A program made the translations under genes and the position numbers. A DNA stretch of 64,000 nt from Rana temporaria (lineage: Eukaryota; Chordata; Amphibia; Anura; Ranidae): contig NC_053489.1 in the NCBI RefSeq assembly GCF_905171775.1, positions 332,540,089-332,604,088 of the forward strand. The letters are read 5' to 3'. The notes under the pieces were generated by a model that was not told where the DNA came from, searched no databases, and worked only from the letters and a program-made list of their open reading frames with translations. This document shows, piece by piece, positions 24,920 to 37,003 of this stretch; position 1 is the first letter of the stretch; each line of letters starts with the position of its first letter.

Positions 24920-25865
24920 TGTATATCTCTTCTGCAATAAAATGTGTGCCTGCTCACAGTGTATCACATCGGAACTTTAAATTTGCTTTAAGGATTTAAA
25001 CTTTAAGGATCTAAAGCGCTGATGACAATTGGTGTAAGCTGATGACAACATTGTTTTATTTTAGTTTAGTGCAAAGGAAGTTGCAAGGAAACAAAATTTC
25101 TGGCAGGATCAGAGCCTATTATTCCTTACTTGTATCTTTTAGGGTCTGGCCTGTATTTGAGGTTCCCATGTCATTTAAAAAAAAGAAAAGTAAACCAGGA
25201 CAATGACATCAATTGCCAATATACTGTAAATGGCATTTTGAGTTTTTGTTTTCTAAATCTATTAGAAATGCAGTAAATCAGACCGATAAAAAAATGAATT
25301 TAAACAGTAATTAGGATGCTAAATTATACATTTGTTACGAGCAATATTCCAGTGAAAAGTATTAAAGCCCAATCAAAATCTCATGCCTTTTCATCTATTT
25401 ATAGTCCTGTACCCCTGCATGCTATGATATGTGGCTGAATTTTGCGTGGAAATGCCTGAAAATAAAATGTTATCATTGCAAAAAAGCTGTTTCTTGCCAT
25501 TCTCTCCAGCACTTTATGCTGATAGAGCTAAGTAACAGCCACACCCCCAGCACAATTGTCTATACAATACTTATATTGCAGAGGATAGGATGGGGCATAT
25601 CGGACCAACCCAGTGCTGATTATGCACACCACTGGGTCTGAGCACCGCATGCAAATCGCACCCAGTTTATGCAAATCTATGTGGGTGTGTATATAAGTTA
25701 ACAACACCCAAATATCGGTTTGTAAAACACAGTGTGAACACCCATGCGATCTGATTCTGGTGCAAACAAAAAAGGGGTCCTGCATGTTTTTGGTGTGAAT
25801 TCAGTGCAATTTGAGTCAGAATAATGGCTGAAATTTCACTGCTGAATATCCACAGCGGAGGAAGG
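24920..25865. other. AT-rich stretch without recognised features
   Basis: Nothing to support a gene or complete repeat. Confidence 0.35.
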
Positions 25866-25935
25866 ACCAATGCAGCAAATGGTCAAAACCAAGAAACATC
25901 AGTGCACCTCCACCATGTTTGACTGTAGGGACTGT

Positions 25936-26618
25936 GGGCCAGATTCAGGTACCTGCGCCGTGGCGTAACGTATCCCGTTTACGTTACACCACCGCAAGTT
26001 TTCAGCGTAAGTGCCTGATTCACAAAGCACTTACCTGTAAACTTGCGGCGGTGTATCGTAAAGACGTCCGGCGCAAGCCCGCCTAATTCAAATGGGGTGT
26101 GTACCATTTAAATTAGGCGCGCTCCCGCGCCGAACGTTCTGCGCATGCTCCGTTCGCAATTTTCCCGAACTGCTTTGCGCGAAATTACGGCGCCCCGACG
26201 TGTTTGTGAATGGCGACGTGTGTAACGTACTTACGCCGAAAAAAAAAAAATATTTAAAATTCGAAGCGGGAACGACAGCCATACTTTAACATGGCTGGTG
26301 TAAAGTTAAGCAATGAAAAAGATTGCTTAACTTTGCGACGGGAAAAAACGACGTTACGCACGCGAGTAGGTTCGTGGATCGCCGTAAATGCTCATTTGCA
26401 TACCCGACGCTGGAAAACGACGCAAACTCCACCCAGCGGCGGCCGAAGTATTGCAGCCTAAGATCCGAAGGCGTACGAAGCCGTAAGCCTGTCAGATCTT
26501 AGCCAAAAGCCGTCGTATCTTGTTTGTGAATCACAAATCAAGATACGACGCGGCAAATTTAAAAATACGCCGGAGTATCAGTAGATACTCCGGCGTATTT
26601 GTTCTGTGAATCTGGCCC
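25936..26618 (-). mobile_element. Multi-hairpin element inserted in the Tc1 transposase, TSD TGT
   Basis: The ends GGGCCAGATTCAG and TGAATCTGGCCC are flanked by TGT on both sides. Transposase sequence continues directly on either side, proving insertion. The reversed core GCGGGAACGACAGCCATACT is near 26265. Confidence 0.9.
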
Positions 26619-27209
26619 TGTATTCTTTTCTTTAAGGCCTCATTTCTTTTTCTGAAACCGTAGAATGATGGGCTTTATCAAAAAGCTGTAATTTTGTTTT
26701 GTATGTCCACAGCACATATTCCCAAAGGGATTTTGGCCTCCTCAGGTAAGTTTTGGCAAACTCCAATCTGTCTTTTTTTGGTTTCTGTGTCAGCAGTGGG
26801 GTCCCTCATGGGTCTTCTACCATAGCATCCCTTTTCATTCAGATGGCAACGTATAGTGCGAGCTGACACAGTGCCTGAAGGTCTGTCTGGAAGTTGATCA
26901 AGGTTCTTTATCCACCATTCGAACAATCCTTTGTTGTAATCTTTGTTACATTTTTCTCTCTTATCCACATTCAGGGAGATTAGCTAGAGTGCCATGGGCT
27001 ACAAACGTCTTGACAATGTTGCGCACAGTGGACACAGGAACAATAAGATCTCTGGAGATGGCCTTGTAACCTTGAGATTGTATATTGCTTTTCCACAATT
27101 TTTTTTCTCAAATACTCAGACAATAATCTGCTGCTCTTTCTCTTCTCCATGTTCTGTGTGGTACACAGAGACACACAACAGAAAGGTTGAGTCAGTTTTC
27201 ACCATTTAA

Positions 27210-28161
27210 CCACGTCAGCCCCGGAAGATTTACCCTCTAATGACCAGGCCATTTTTTGTGATACGGCACTGCGTCACTTTTACTGACAATTGTGCGGTCG
27301 TGCGACGCTGTACCCAAACAAAATTTACATCCTTTCTTTCCCACAAATAGAGCTTTCTTTTGGTGGTATTTGATCACCTCTACGGTTTTTATTTTTGCAC
27401 TATAAACAAAAAAAGACCGACAATTTTGAAAAAAACAACATATGTTATAATATAATATAATAATATAATAAATATCCAAACAAAATAATAAATATCCAGG
27501 CCAATTTGTATCCTGCTACATATTTTTGGTAAAAAAAATCATAATAAGCGTATATTGTTTTGTTTGCGCAAAATAGCGTCTACAAAATAGGGATTATATT
27601 TAGAGCATTTTTATTATAATTTTTTACTAGTAATAGCGGTGATCAGAGATTTTTAGCAAGACTGCGACATTGTGGCGGACAGATCGGACACTTTTGACAC
27701 TTTTTTGGGACCAGTGACATTTATAAAGCGATCAGGGCTAAAGATATGAACTGAGTACTGTATAAAGGACACTGGCAGGGTAGAGGTTAACACTCGGGGG
27801 GCGATCAAGAGGTTAAGTGTTCCCTAGGGAGGTGTTTCTAACTGTGGGGGGAGTGTACTGACAGGGAGTAGAGAGAGATCACTGTTGCTAATCACTAGGA
27901 ACAGATGATCACCCAGTACTCCCCTGACAGAACGGGGATCTGTTTGTTAACATTGACAGATCCCCGTTCAGGCTCTCTGTGAAAAGATCGCGGGTGGCTA
28001 GCAGACATCGCGGCCGCTTGCCCCGCACATCAGCAACCCTGCCGTGCAGCGTGCACGCGCTCCTGCTATAGCTGTTAAAGGGACTGCCATACAGCTACGG
28101 AGATTTGCGGGATCGTGCCAACCTGCCGCGGTTTAATGACGGCGGCTGATCGGCAAGCGAG
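27210..28161 (+). mobile_element. TTAA-type element inserted in the Tc1 5' leader
   Basis: It starts CCACGTCAGCC after TTTAA and ends GGCAAGCGAGTAA, a decayed form of the AAGTGGTTAA end. Tc1 leader sequence flanks both sides. It carries ATAGAGCTTTCTTTTGGTGG (27346) and the inverted pair AACGGGGATCTG and CAGATCCCCGTT. Confidence 0.8.
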
Positions 28162-28491
28162 TAACTGGTCGCCGGTGTGATTTCTGTCAGCACCTGTTAA
28201 TTGATACAGGTGAGTTTAATTACAAATTACAGGAGCATCACAAACTTGGAATGCAAAATTTTGGGAAGGTGCCAATAATTTTGTTCAGTCCATTTTTGGA
28301 CTTTTGTGTGGAAAATGTCAGATTTGGCTTTCTGTTTCTCCGCTTTTTTTTTGTTGTCATACTAATACAAACAAAATAAACATGAGAATGCCTAAACATT
28401 TGTAATTGTAACCATTTTCTAGGCGAAGTGATGCATTATCTAAGAAATGAAGGGGTGCCAATATTTTTGCCCATAACTGTGTGTGTGTTTG

Positions 28492-28492
<1 letters not shown>

Positions 28493-28534
<42 letters not shown>
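28493..28534. repeat. Microsatellite (AT)n
   Basis: Uninterrupted AT dinucleotides beside the Tc1 end. Confidence 0.95.
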
Positions 28535-28537
<3 letters not shown>

Positions 28538-28539
28538 GA

Positions 28540-29120
28540 CAGGAAGTCAGGTAAATCTGTGGGTGTTGTCACAGACGGGACATACTTCTCCCTTGTTTAG
28601 ACAATACACCAATTGTTATTAGGCGTCGGCTGCAAAAGTAGCCAGAATAGGTCTAAGGGCGTTGAAAAACTTCAGCTGTTCAGAATGAGGCAATTAAGGC
28701 CTCTATAAGTAATCCAGAGGATTACCACCGATTTGCTGCATCCTGAGGCTTTCTGAGTGAAGGAGAGCGGTAACTGAAAGTCTTCTGAGGAGGTGAGGAG
28801 GTGATTGATTTTTCTGTGTGATAAAAATCAAAAGACTATTGTTTTTCTGCTGTATGACCAGCAGTGTCTGCCCAGCACTAGGCTGTGCCAGACTCCATAG
28901 ATAGGTTCCTGTGTGGTGAAGATAGACGCCCCAAGTGGCCAGGGTTTATTTTATGTTTGATTTTGTTTATGCTGTTTGGATGCTTGCACTTGTTTCCAGC
29001 AAGATAGAAGAAAAAAACAAAATCTTTGTTTTCAACCGTCTTCGACTGCCTGTCTGTATAAATTCAGTGTGTAGTGAACCCATCCAGGGGGTCACACACC
29101 CCGCTACCGAGCTAACCCCT
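28540..29120. other. No recognised gene
   Basis: Sequence between two AT microsatellites. The short open frames lack family motifs. Confidence 0.35.
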
Positions 29121-29121
29121 T

Positions 29122-29123
<2 letters not shown>

Positions 29124-29186
<63 letters not shown>
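29124..29186. repeat. Microsatellite (AT)n, about 60 bp
   Basis: A pure AT dinucleotide run. Confidence 0.95.
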
Positions 29187-29189
29187 TGT

Positions 29190-29833
29190 ATGTGTAACCA
29201 GGGCACATAGAACACCATCCAATAACATAGTTTAATGCATTTTATCATTGATTATGGGGTAAAGTTAACAATAACGGTTCCCTTATACGTGTTTGTCCTT
29301 CAGTAACTTACAACAAGACTCTGCTATTTCATTTTTTTTTTTTAAGAATTACATTTTCTGAATGCCATTATCAAGAATACGTCAATAGCAATTCACTGGT
29401 AATAAGTGGAGCTTAGTTTCACTAGACTAATGGCAGAACAATGGGAGAGGGTTTCCTGCCAAGAAAATAAGTGACCCCTGACTGTTTACATGTAATTAAG
29501 CCACAGCAATACTGAGGATTAGATGAAAAAGAAATTAGCTTTATAAAATGCTAGTTGAATTCCAATTCCCAAAGTCTTAAGAATAGACAACAGTAATTGG
29601 GGATCATTAAAATTAGTCAGTGAATTGAAAAATTCTTTATATTTGCATAAAAACACTGAAAGTAATTGATATACATAGAAGCATACCATCTACAGTAATG
29701 ACAGCTCCAAGTATTATTGGTAAGTAGGCGCTTGTAGAAAGATATGTCCGCAGATGCATCACCATAGGTGCCCTGTGTAACTAGTGTAGCATCCAGTTGG
29801 TGGCCTTGTTATGTACTATAAGCATACAGTTAT
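29190..29833. other. AT-rich stretch without recognised features
   Basis: Nothing to support a gene. Confidence 0.35.
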
Positions 29834-30152
29834 AGGCTGTATTCACACTATGTGAATTGACCAGCGTTTTACTGCATTGTAAAACGCTGGTCACTGCAGA
29901 AAAACAATTGTTTTCTGTGTCTCCCATTAACACTGTAATGCAGCCCGAAACTACGCTACAGCGAGCTGTGATAAAACCCAGACATGCCGCATGAACTGTA
30001 CAGGATCGCACATCAATGTACAGCAGCCTCAGCGCAAAGCGCTGCTGTACAGTGACATTAATGAAGTGTACTTTTGTACACTTCAAATAAAGTTGAGCAA
30101 GGGGGGAAAAAAGGGAGCTGTGTGATGCACTGAATCGCACAACACAACGTAC

Positions 30153-30796
30153 TAGAGCTGCACGATTAATCGCGGAGAGAATTGCGATTTCGATTCTCCC
30201 CGCCCGCGATCTCCCCGTAGGATGACCCGCGATTCTTCTGTGTTCACCGCTGGTTTCCATGTAACCAGCGTGGAACGCAAATGCCGCCGACATCGAAACC
30301 GACGTCAGCAGCCTGCGCCGCTGGATAGATTCCTTGAGCTTCTCTCACAACAATAGTTTGTATCCATGTGCCACCCAGTGGTTGCCGGCGGTACTGCGGT
30401 ACTGCTTCTGATGTATTAAACCTTCTCACAGTTCTGTACAACTGTGTGTATCCATGCGCCACCCAATGGTTGCTGACAGTACTGCTTCTGATCTATAAAA
30501 AAAGAGACCAGTGATATGTCTATAATGAGACCATATAACTCCTATGAAAAAATCAGAATCAAAGTTTTATTCTGCTTTTTTCATAGGAGTTATATGATCT
30601 TTAACATTATAGACATATCACTGGTCTCTTTTTTTATATATTCATATTTTCAGATAAATCACAGTTTTTTTTTATAATTTTTTTTTGGGGGGGGGGGGTT
30701 CTGGCTTTACTTTTTTGAGAATCGTGAGAGAATCGTGATCTTTTGTCTAAGCAAAAGAATCGTGATTCTCATTTTGACCAGAATCGTGCAGCCCTA
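30153..30796. mobile_element. hAT-type non-autonomous element, 8-bp TSD CAACGTAC
   Basis: The ends TAGAGCTGCACGATT and AATCGTGCAGCCCTA are inverted. CAACGTAC is repeated exactly on both sides (30145-30152 and 30797-30804), the hallmark of hAT transposition. It contains a further hairpin element at 30494-30640 and no transposase. Confidence 0.9.
30494..30640. mobile_element. Near-perfect hairpin insertion, about 65-bp arms
   Basis: AAAGAGACCAGTGATATGTC at the left is matched by GACATATCACTGGTCTCTTT at the right. CATATAACTCCTATGAAAAA faces TTTTTCATAGGAGTTATATG. Only a short loop separates the arms, so it is a recent miniature element. Confidence 0.85.
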
Positions 30797-30841
30797 CAAC
30801 GTACCCTAACGCAGCCGGAACAGACAACTGCTGGAGAGAGG

Positions 30842-31436
30842 TAGGCATGTGCATTTCGTTTCGTTCCGAATCGAAATTCGGACGAATTTTTCATTATTCG
30901 GACATTCGGATGCATACGAATTCCCGAATTGCAATATTAATGAATTTACCGAATCCGAACGAACGTTTTCGATTCCGAATCGAAATTCGATCGGAATTCG
31001 AATTTTTTTTTTTTTTTTTTTTTTTTCGAATTCCGATCGAATTTCGTCCGCGGGTTTTCGAGTTGGAATTCGAAAAAACATTTTTTTTTTTTTTTTTTTT
31101 TTGGAATTCCGATCGAATTTGGTCCGCGGGTTTTCGATTTGGAATTCGAAAAAAAAAAATTATTTTTTTTTTTTGGAATTCCGATCGAATTTCGTCAGCG
31201 GGTTTTCGATTTGGAATTCGAAATTTTTTTTTTTTTTTTTTTCGAATTCCGATCGAATTTCGAAATTATATTCGAAGAGAGAATTTTCGAATTCGACCGG
31301 ATTTTTCGAAATTCGGTCGAAAACGAACGAGTTCCGAAAACGAATTTAACACATGTAACGAACCTAACTTAACGAAATTAATTAAGTAACAAATTAAAAC
31401 GAAACGAAACGAAATTTTCCCTTTTGCACATGCCTA
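30842..31436. mobile_element. hAT-type non-autonomous element, 8-bp TSD GAGAGAGG
   Basis: The ends TAGGCATGTGCA and TGCACATGCCTA are perfect inverted repeats. GAGAGAGG flanks both sides (30834-30841 and 31437-31444). The interior is four tandem units of poly-T plus GAATTCCGATCGAATTTCG with a GGGTTTTCGA.TTGGAATTCG half. Its long open frames come from this repetition. Confidence 0.9.
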
Positions 31437-31549
31437 GAGAGAGGTAACTGCTGTGCAATGGTCTGTTGTGTGTAAATAGAGCCTTATTGAATACATGATA
31501 TAGGGATAAGTGATACTCCAGCCAAGAAATATCAATTTCTCAGTTCTTA

Positions 31550-31975
31550 TGCCGCGTACACGCGATCATTTTTCGGCATGAAAAAGGAGTAAGCACAATC
31601 ATCACACTGTAACAGACAGAAAAGCGCGATTTGTCTTTTACTAACACAGAATCAGCTAAAGCAGCCCCAAGGGTGGCGGCTTCCCCTTTATAGTGCCGTC
31701 GTACGTGTTGTACGTCACCGCTAGGGATGAGCCGAACACCCCCCCGTTCGGTTCGCACCAGAACCTTCGAACAGACTGACCGTTCGCGCTAACATTTAGA
31801 ACCCCATTGACGTCTATGGGACTCGAACGTTTGAATTCAAAAGTGCTAATTTTAAAGCCTAATATGCAAGTTATTGTCGTAAAATGTCTTTGAGAACCCG
31901 GGTCTTGCCCCAGGGAACATGTATCAATGGAAAAAAAGTTTTAAAAACGGTCGTTTTTTTTTGGAGCAGTGATTT
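31550..31975. repeat. Fragments of two interspersed repeats
   Basis: ATGCCGCGTACACGCGATC at 31550 and TTATAGTGCCGTCGTACGTG near 31688 match the 61913-62352 element. The segment starting GGGATGAGCCGAACACC at 31734 is a different repeat joined to it. Confidence 0.55.
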
Positions 31976-31978
31976 TAA

Positions 31979-33131
31979 CCACTTGCTGCCCGCCTTATGC
32001 AAAAAGACGTCGGCAAAGTGGTTTCAATATCCTGAGTGGACGTCACATGACGTCCTCAGGATATTAAGCTGCTACACACCCCCGGGGGCGCGCATCGCGA
32101 CGATCGTTGTTGCAGGGTGTCAGTCTGACACCCCGCAACACTGATCTAGGTAAAGAGTCTCTGGCGGAGACTCTTTACCATGTGATCAGCCGTGTCCAAT
32201 CGTGGCTGATCACGATGTAAACAGGAAAAGCCGGTAATCTGTCAGACGCGAGTAGAGGAGAGACGATCGGCTGCTCCTCTTACAGGGGGGATTTGTGCTG
32301 ATCGATTATCAGCACAGCCCCCCGAGGATGCCCACACTGGACCACCAGGGATGCCACTAGACCACCAGGGATGCAAAACACAGGTATGCCACCCTAGACC
32401 ACCAGGGATGACAATGACAGAAATAATGGATGCCAATCAGTGCCCGCAATGGATGCCAATCAGTGCCCCCAATGAGCATCACTGATTGGCAGGCATTGTT
32501 TGGCACTGATTGGCATCCATTAGTACAACACATACGTTAGTGCCACCTATCAGTGCCCATCTATGCCCATCTGAGCCACCTATCAGTGCCAATCAATGCC
32601 ACCTATCAGTGCCCATCCATGCCGCCTATCAGTGCCCATCCATGCCGCCTATCCGCGCCACCTATCCATGCCCATCCGTGCCGCCTATCCGTGCCCACCC
32701 GTGCCGCCTATTCGTGCCCATCCATGCCACCTATCCGTGCCCATCCATGCCGCCTATTAGTGCCCATCCGTGCCGCCTATCAGTGCCGCATATTAGTGCC
32801 CATCATCAGTGCCCATCAATGCCACCACATCAATGCCACCTCATCGGTGCCCATCAGTGCCGCCTTGTCAGTGCAGTACCATCAGTGCCCATCAGTGAAG
32901 GAGAAAACGTACTTATTTACAATGTTTTATAACAGAAACAAAAAAAAAACATTTTTTTTCAAAATTTTCGGTAATTTTTTTATTTGTTTTGCAGAAAATA
33001 AAAATCCCAGAGGTGATCGAATACCACCAAAAGAAAGCTCTATTTGTGGGTACAAAATTATAAAAATGTAGATTGGGTACAGTGTAGCGTGACCACGCGG
33101 GAGGGTGTATAAGTGCCCTGTATGGAAGTGG
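31979..33131 (+). mobile_element. TTAA-type element with an internal minisatellite
   Basis: TTAA followed by CCACTTGCTGCCCGCC at the left and GGAAGTGG followed by TTAA at the right form a flanked inverted pair (TTAA at 31975-31978 and 33132-33135). The end sequences match the other members of this family. Confidence 0.8.
32440..32905. repeat. Degenerate minisatellite based on GTGCCCATCCATGCCGCCTATC
   Basis: About twenty diverged units built from CAGTGCCCATC and CATGCCGCCTATC lie inside the TTAA-type element. The resulting frames rich in Pro, Cys and Ser are not genes. Confidence 0.85.
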
Positions 33132-33359
33132 TTAATGATGCTTAAATAATAAAAAAAATATATATATGAAAAATTCCTTTAAAAATCGTACCTGCTGGGT
33201 GTCTATAGTATGCCTGTGAGGTGGCATGTGTTTAGAACTGTCCCTGCACAAAATGAGATTACTATAAGAAAAAAGTAATTTAAAACTGCTTGCAGCTTTA
33301 ATGTAATGTCTGGTCCCTGCAATATGGATGAAAATCATTGAGAAAAATAGCACAGACAC

Positions 33360-34716
33360 AGACAGTACACACACTTTAGGTGCAAACTGCAGAGGACACG
33401 GCAGTACACACTACGTAGCTTTAGATGCAATCTGCAGAGGACACGGGCAGTACACACCAAGTAGCTTTAGGTGCAAACTGCAGAGGACAAAGGCAGTACA
33501 CACACTACGTAGATTTAGGTGCAAACTGCAGAGGACAAAGGCAGTACACACACTATGTAGCTTTAGGTGCAAACTACAGAGGACACGGGCAGTACACACC
33601 AAGTAGCTTTAGGTGCAAACTACAGAGGACAAAGGCAGTACACACACTATGTAGCTTTAGGTGCAAACTGCAGAGGACACGGGCAGTACACACCAAGTAG
33701 CTTTAGGTGAAAACTGCAGAGGACAAAGGCAGTACACACACTACGTAGATTTAGGTGCAAACTGCAGAGGACAAAGGCAGTACACACACTATGTAGCTTT
33801 AGGTGCAAACTGCAGAGGACACGGGCAGTACACACCAAGTAGCTTTAGGTGCAAACTGCAGAGGACAAAGGCAGTACACACACTACGTAGATTTAGGTGC
33901 AAACTGCAGAGGACAAAGGCAGTACACACACTATGTAGCTTTAGGTGCAAACTACAGAGGACACAGGCAGTACACACCACGTAGCTTTAGTTGAAAACTA
34001 CAGAGGACACGGGCAGTACACACCAAGTAGCTTTAGGTGCAAACTACAGAGGACAAAGGCAGTACACACACTATGTAGCTTTAGGTGCAAACTGCAGAGG
34101 ACACGGGCAGTACACACCAAGTAGATTTAGGTGCAAGCTACAGAGGACACGGGCAGTACACACCACGTAGCTTTAGGTGCAAACTACAGAGGACAAAGGC
34201 AGTACACACACTACGTAGATTTAGGTGAAAACTGCAGAGGACAAAGGCAGTACACACACTATGTAGCTTTAGATGCAAACTGCAGAGGACACGGGCAGTA
34301 CACACCAAGTAGCTTTAGGTGCAAACTACAGAGGACACGGGCAGTACACACCAAGTAGCTTTAGGTGCAAACTACACAAGACAAAGGCAGTACACACACT
34401 ACGTAGCTTTAGGTGCAAACTGCAGAGGACACGGGCAGTACACACCAAGTAGCTTTAGGTGCAAACTACAGAGGACACGGGCAGTACACACCAAGTAGCT
34501 TTAGGTGCAAACTACACAAGACAAAGGCAGTACACACACTACGTAGCTTTAGGTGCAAACTGCAGAGGACACGGGCAGTACACACCAAGTAGCTTTAGGT
34601 GAAAACTACAGAGGACACGGGCAGTACACACACCACGTAGCTTTATGGTGCACACTGCAGAGGACACGGGCAGTACACACACCACGTAGCTTTATGGTGC
34701 ACACTGCAGAGGACAC
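33360..34716. repeat. Minisatellite, alternating 46- and 48-bp units with higher-order structure
   Basis: About 28 copies of a unit reading TTTAGGTGCAAACTGCAGAG, then GACA, GGCAGTACACAC and a variable GTAGC end. Units with GACACGGG and CACCAAGTAGC are 46 bp; units with GACAAAGG and CACACTAYGTAG are 48 bp. Triplets recur as 142-bp blocks (for example 33676 and 33818) and 140-bp blocks (34371 and 34511), so homogenisation acts on groups of three. The frames across it are repeat products. Confidence 0.95.
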
Positions 34717-34741
34717 TAATATATATATATATATATATATT
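34717..34741. repeat. Microsatellite (AT)n at the minisatellite end
   Basis: AT dinucleotides followed by a T run. Confidence 0.9.
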
Positions 34742-34804
34742 TTTTTTAATAAAGGAATTGTCAAAAACGTGTCCCTTGTTTTTATTGCTCTGTGTACACT
34801 TTTT

Positions 34805-34975
34805 TTTGGTGAATGGGTAGGGGTACTATGTACCCCATACTTCTTCACATAGGGGGAGGTCAGGATCTGGGGGCCCCCTTGTTAAAGATTCCAGATTCCA
34901 AAAAGCCCCCCGTCGTAGAGCCCCACAATTACCAACCACGGTTGTGGGGATGAGCTGTACCTAGCTGCAGCTCTT
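34805..34975. mobile_element. Fragment of the large foldback family
   Basis: ATGTACCCCATACTTCTTCACATAGGG with GGATCTGGGGGCCCCCTTG and CCAACCACGGTTGTGGGG parallels 16805-16930. Confidence 0.65.
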
Positions 34976-34979
34976 CTCT

Positions 34980-36520
34980 TCCCTCTTGTCATTGGCTTCT
35001 GCTGCTGTCAGTCAAGTCGTGTAAGGAGTGACCGTTGGGTGTGGCTGAGCCACACTGTGTGTGTCTATGGACACACATAGCTCGGCTCAGGAGCGGGCAT
35101 TCACGTGTGCTTCCTAAGCACATAGCTTGCTATGGGGGCACACGCAAGAAAAAAGGAGTGGACAGTTCCGACAGGGGACCCCAGAAGGGGCCACTTTGTA
35201 CAATATCATTGCACAGAGCAGGTAAGTATAAACTTTTTTTTATTTTAGCTAAAGACTTCTAAGATGTTCCAGATTAACACACGTTCCTCCACTTCCACAT
35301 GACTTGACAGCAGTTCTGGTTTTGAGATTTCTCCAAGGCAGGGTACTCAAGCAGCTGCTCATACATCACATTGGCTTACTTCATACAGTACATGCTCTCT
35401 TCAAGCTTGGCACACCCAGGCTTTGTTTCCTTTGTACCTCCATGTCCACATCATGGCTTTGTTTCCTACCTTGAACCTCATGAGGATAGATTACCTTTTC
35501 GGTGGGAAGCCCTTTCAGGCCCAAATGTCATGTACACGCAAATGCAAATTCCATCAAAATATTTACCAGCTTATAGATACGTAGTTTGGTGAATTGTGAA
35601 TATAAGCAATAATGCTATGGTTAAACATACTTACAGTGAAATACATTTCTGATTAGAAGAATAGCATCTACCAAATGAGTAAATCTTGAGGTTCTGTGGC
35701 ACCTGGGTATAAATATGTCTCTGCCTATCATATATTCAGGTTGTGAGGAACAAACAGCAGTCTATGGATTTTGATGTATCAGAGGCATGCAGAAGTCTGA
35801 TTCCAAAGACCCGAACTGAACCCACACAGTGTCTCTCTTTATCTAACTGTCTTTCTTTGTGTTCATCTATCTACCTGTTTGGGGGTTTGCTACTGTTATT
35901 TCACTGTGGCTTTTATTATTAAATCGCCTTTACAAAGCCTCTCAGAGGTCCACTTGCATCCTGGGTAATAAACCATCACACAAAGAACAAGAGGGAACAG
36001 GAGGCACTTGGCAGGTATTAATGCTGAGGCTCAAGGGGAATAATTTGGGGATTTTCTGCAAGCTGCATTATCTTCCAGCACTGTCAATTAGGCACTTAGA
36101 GATGCAGATATACTTGTTTCAATAGTAAATTTGCAAAGGGCTTGTCTTTTAACAGATGGTTCTCCTTCCTTCTCATCTATTTTGAAGAGATGATGTGACC
36201 TCCAGCAGCTGCCAAAGTGTCTGTGGGAGTTCTGGCTCCTATGTGGACTGTTCATTATTCTGTGTGCATTCAGTATACTGACAGAATATTCCATACTGTG
36301 CCACTGTCATTCTCTAGTATAATAGGCCAACACCAGGCGGTGTCACCAGTAATGTCTTTTTCTCCCCTACTTATTCTTTCTTACTTTAAATATTTAGAAA
36401 TGGCCCTTTATCTGGTACATTGATGTCTTTTATAATGTCTTGCAAGGCTGGTTATGTAACCTTGTATTTTGAAACACTAGTTATGTATTATACATTATTC
36501 TTACAATTATGATTTTGTTT
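34980..36520. other. No recognised gene
   Basis: CAGAGCAGGTAAGTATA near 35215 recurs at 40942, so the left part is repeat. The remainder shows nothing supportable. Confidence 0.35.
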
Positions 36521-36523
36521 TTT

Positions 36524-37003
36524 AATAAAGTGGTTGTAAAGCTTAATTTTTTTTTTTTTTTTAATATAACAATAATAAATATGCCTATACTTAACTGATG
36601 TGTGCAATCGTTTTGCACAGAGAAACCCCAATCCTTTTCTTCTGGGGTTTCCGCTGATGCTCCAGGCCCCTCCTTTTCTTTGGGTGCACCCGTGTGTGCT
36701 CGCTCCGTAATCTCCTTGCTGCGTCCATTTACAAAGACAGTGGGACTTGGCCCCACTCCCCACTCCTGTGTCACTGTGATTGATAGCAGTGGTAGCCAAT
36801 CGCCCCTGCTGCTATCAGTCTGTCCAATGAAGAGAGAGACAGCAGCGGGAGCCTCTGTGCTCATATACATCGCTAGATCGGATGGGCTCAGGTAAGGAAA
36901 AGGGGGGCGGGTCTGGGGGGGCAGCTGCAGCACAGAAGGTTTTTCACCTTAATGCATAGAATGCATTAAGGTGAAAAACTTTAAGGCTTTAGAACCACTT
37001 TAA
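36524..37003. mobile_element. TTAA-type foldback repeat
   Basis: The left end AAAGTGGTTGTAAAGC faces the right end GGCTTTAGAACCACTTTAA. A further partial copy of the right end, TTTAGGCTTTAGAACCAC, lies near 37521. Confidence 0.65.

Larger units (their letters stand above)
25868..28485 (-). mobile_element. Tc1/mariner element, broken by two later insertions
   Basis: On the - strand, 26640-27200 reads as diverged transposase, including VSARTIRCHLNEKGCYGRRP and, after frame breaks, KNKITAF-like sequence. 25868-25932 continues it with VPTVKHGGGALMFLGF, the segment after the first catalytic Asp in Tc1 proteins. 28165-28480 gives the 5' leader and the end GGGTGCCAATATTTTTGCCC. The copy is interrupted at 25936-26618 by a multi-hairpin element and at about 27210-28160 by a TTAA-type element. 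It is inactive. Confidence 0.88.
29836..31482. mobile_element. Foldback element, TSD TAT, that received two hAT insertions
   Basis: The left end AGGCTGTATTCACAC faces the right end GTGTGTAAATAGAGCCT, with TAT on both sides. The interior has CCAGCGTTTTAC and GTAAAACGCTGG as an inverted pair. Its sequence resumes between and after the two inserted elements. Confidence 0.7.

Noticed and set aside
29781..30293. 170-codon frame on the - strand
   Set aside because: It crosses the border between a foldback element and a hAT insertion and shows no protein family motif.
30847..31389. Open frame of 180 codons rich in Phe, Arg and Ile
   Set aside because: It comes from poly-T and GAATTCCGATCG repeats inside a hAT-type element. 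Other phases give similar frames.
32510..33071. Two long overlapping frames with Pro-Cys-His-Ser repeats
   Set aside because: They cover a degenerate minisatellite inside a TTAA-type element.
33360..34716. Possible CRISPR array because of regular 46-48 bp periodicity
   Set aside because: The whole unit repeats, with no unique spacers, and the surrounding sequence is vertebrate. It is a minisatellite.
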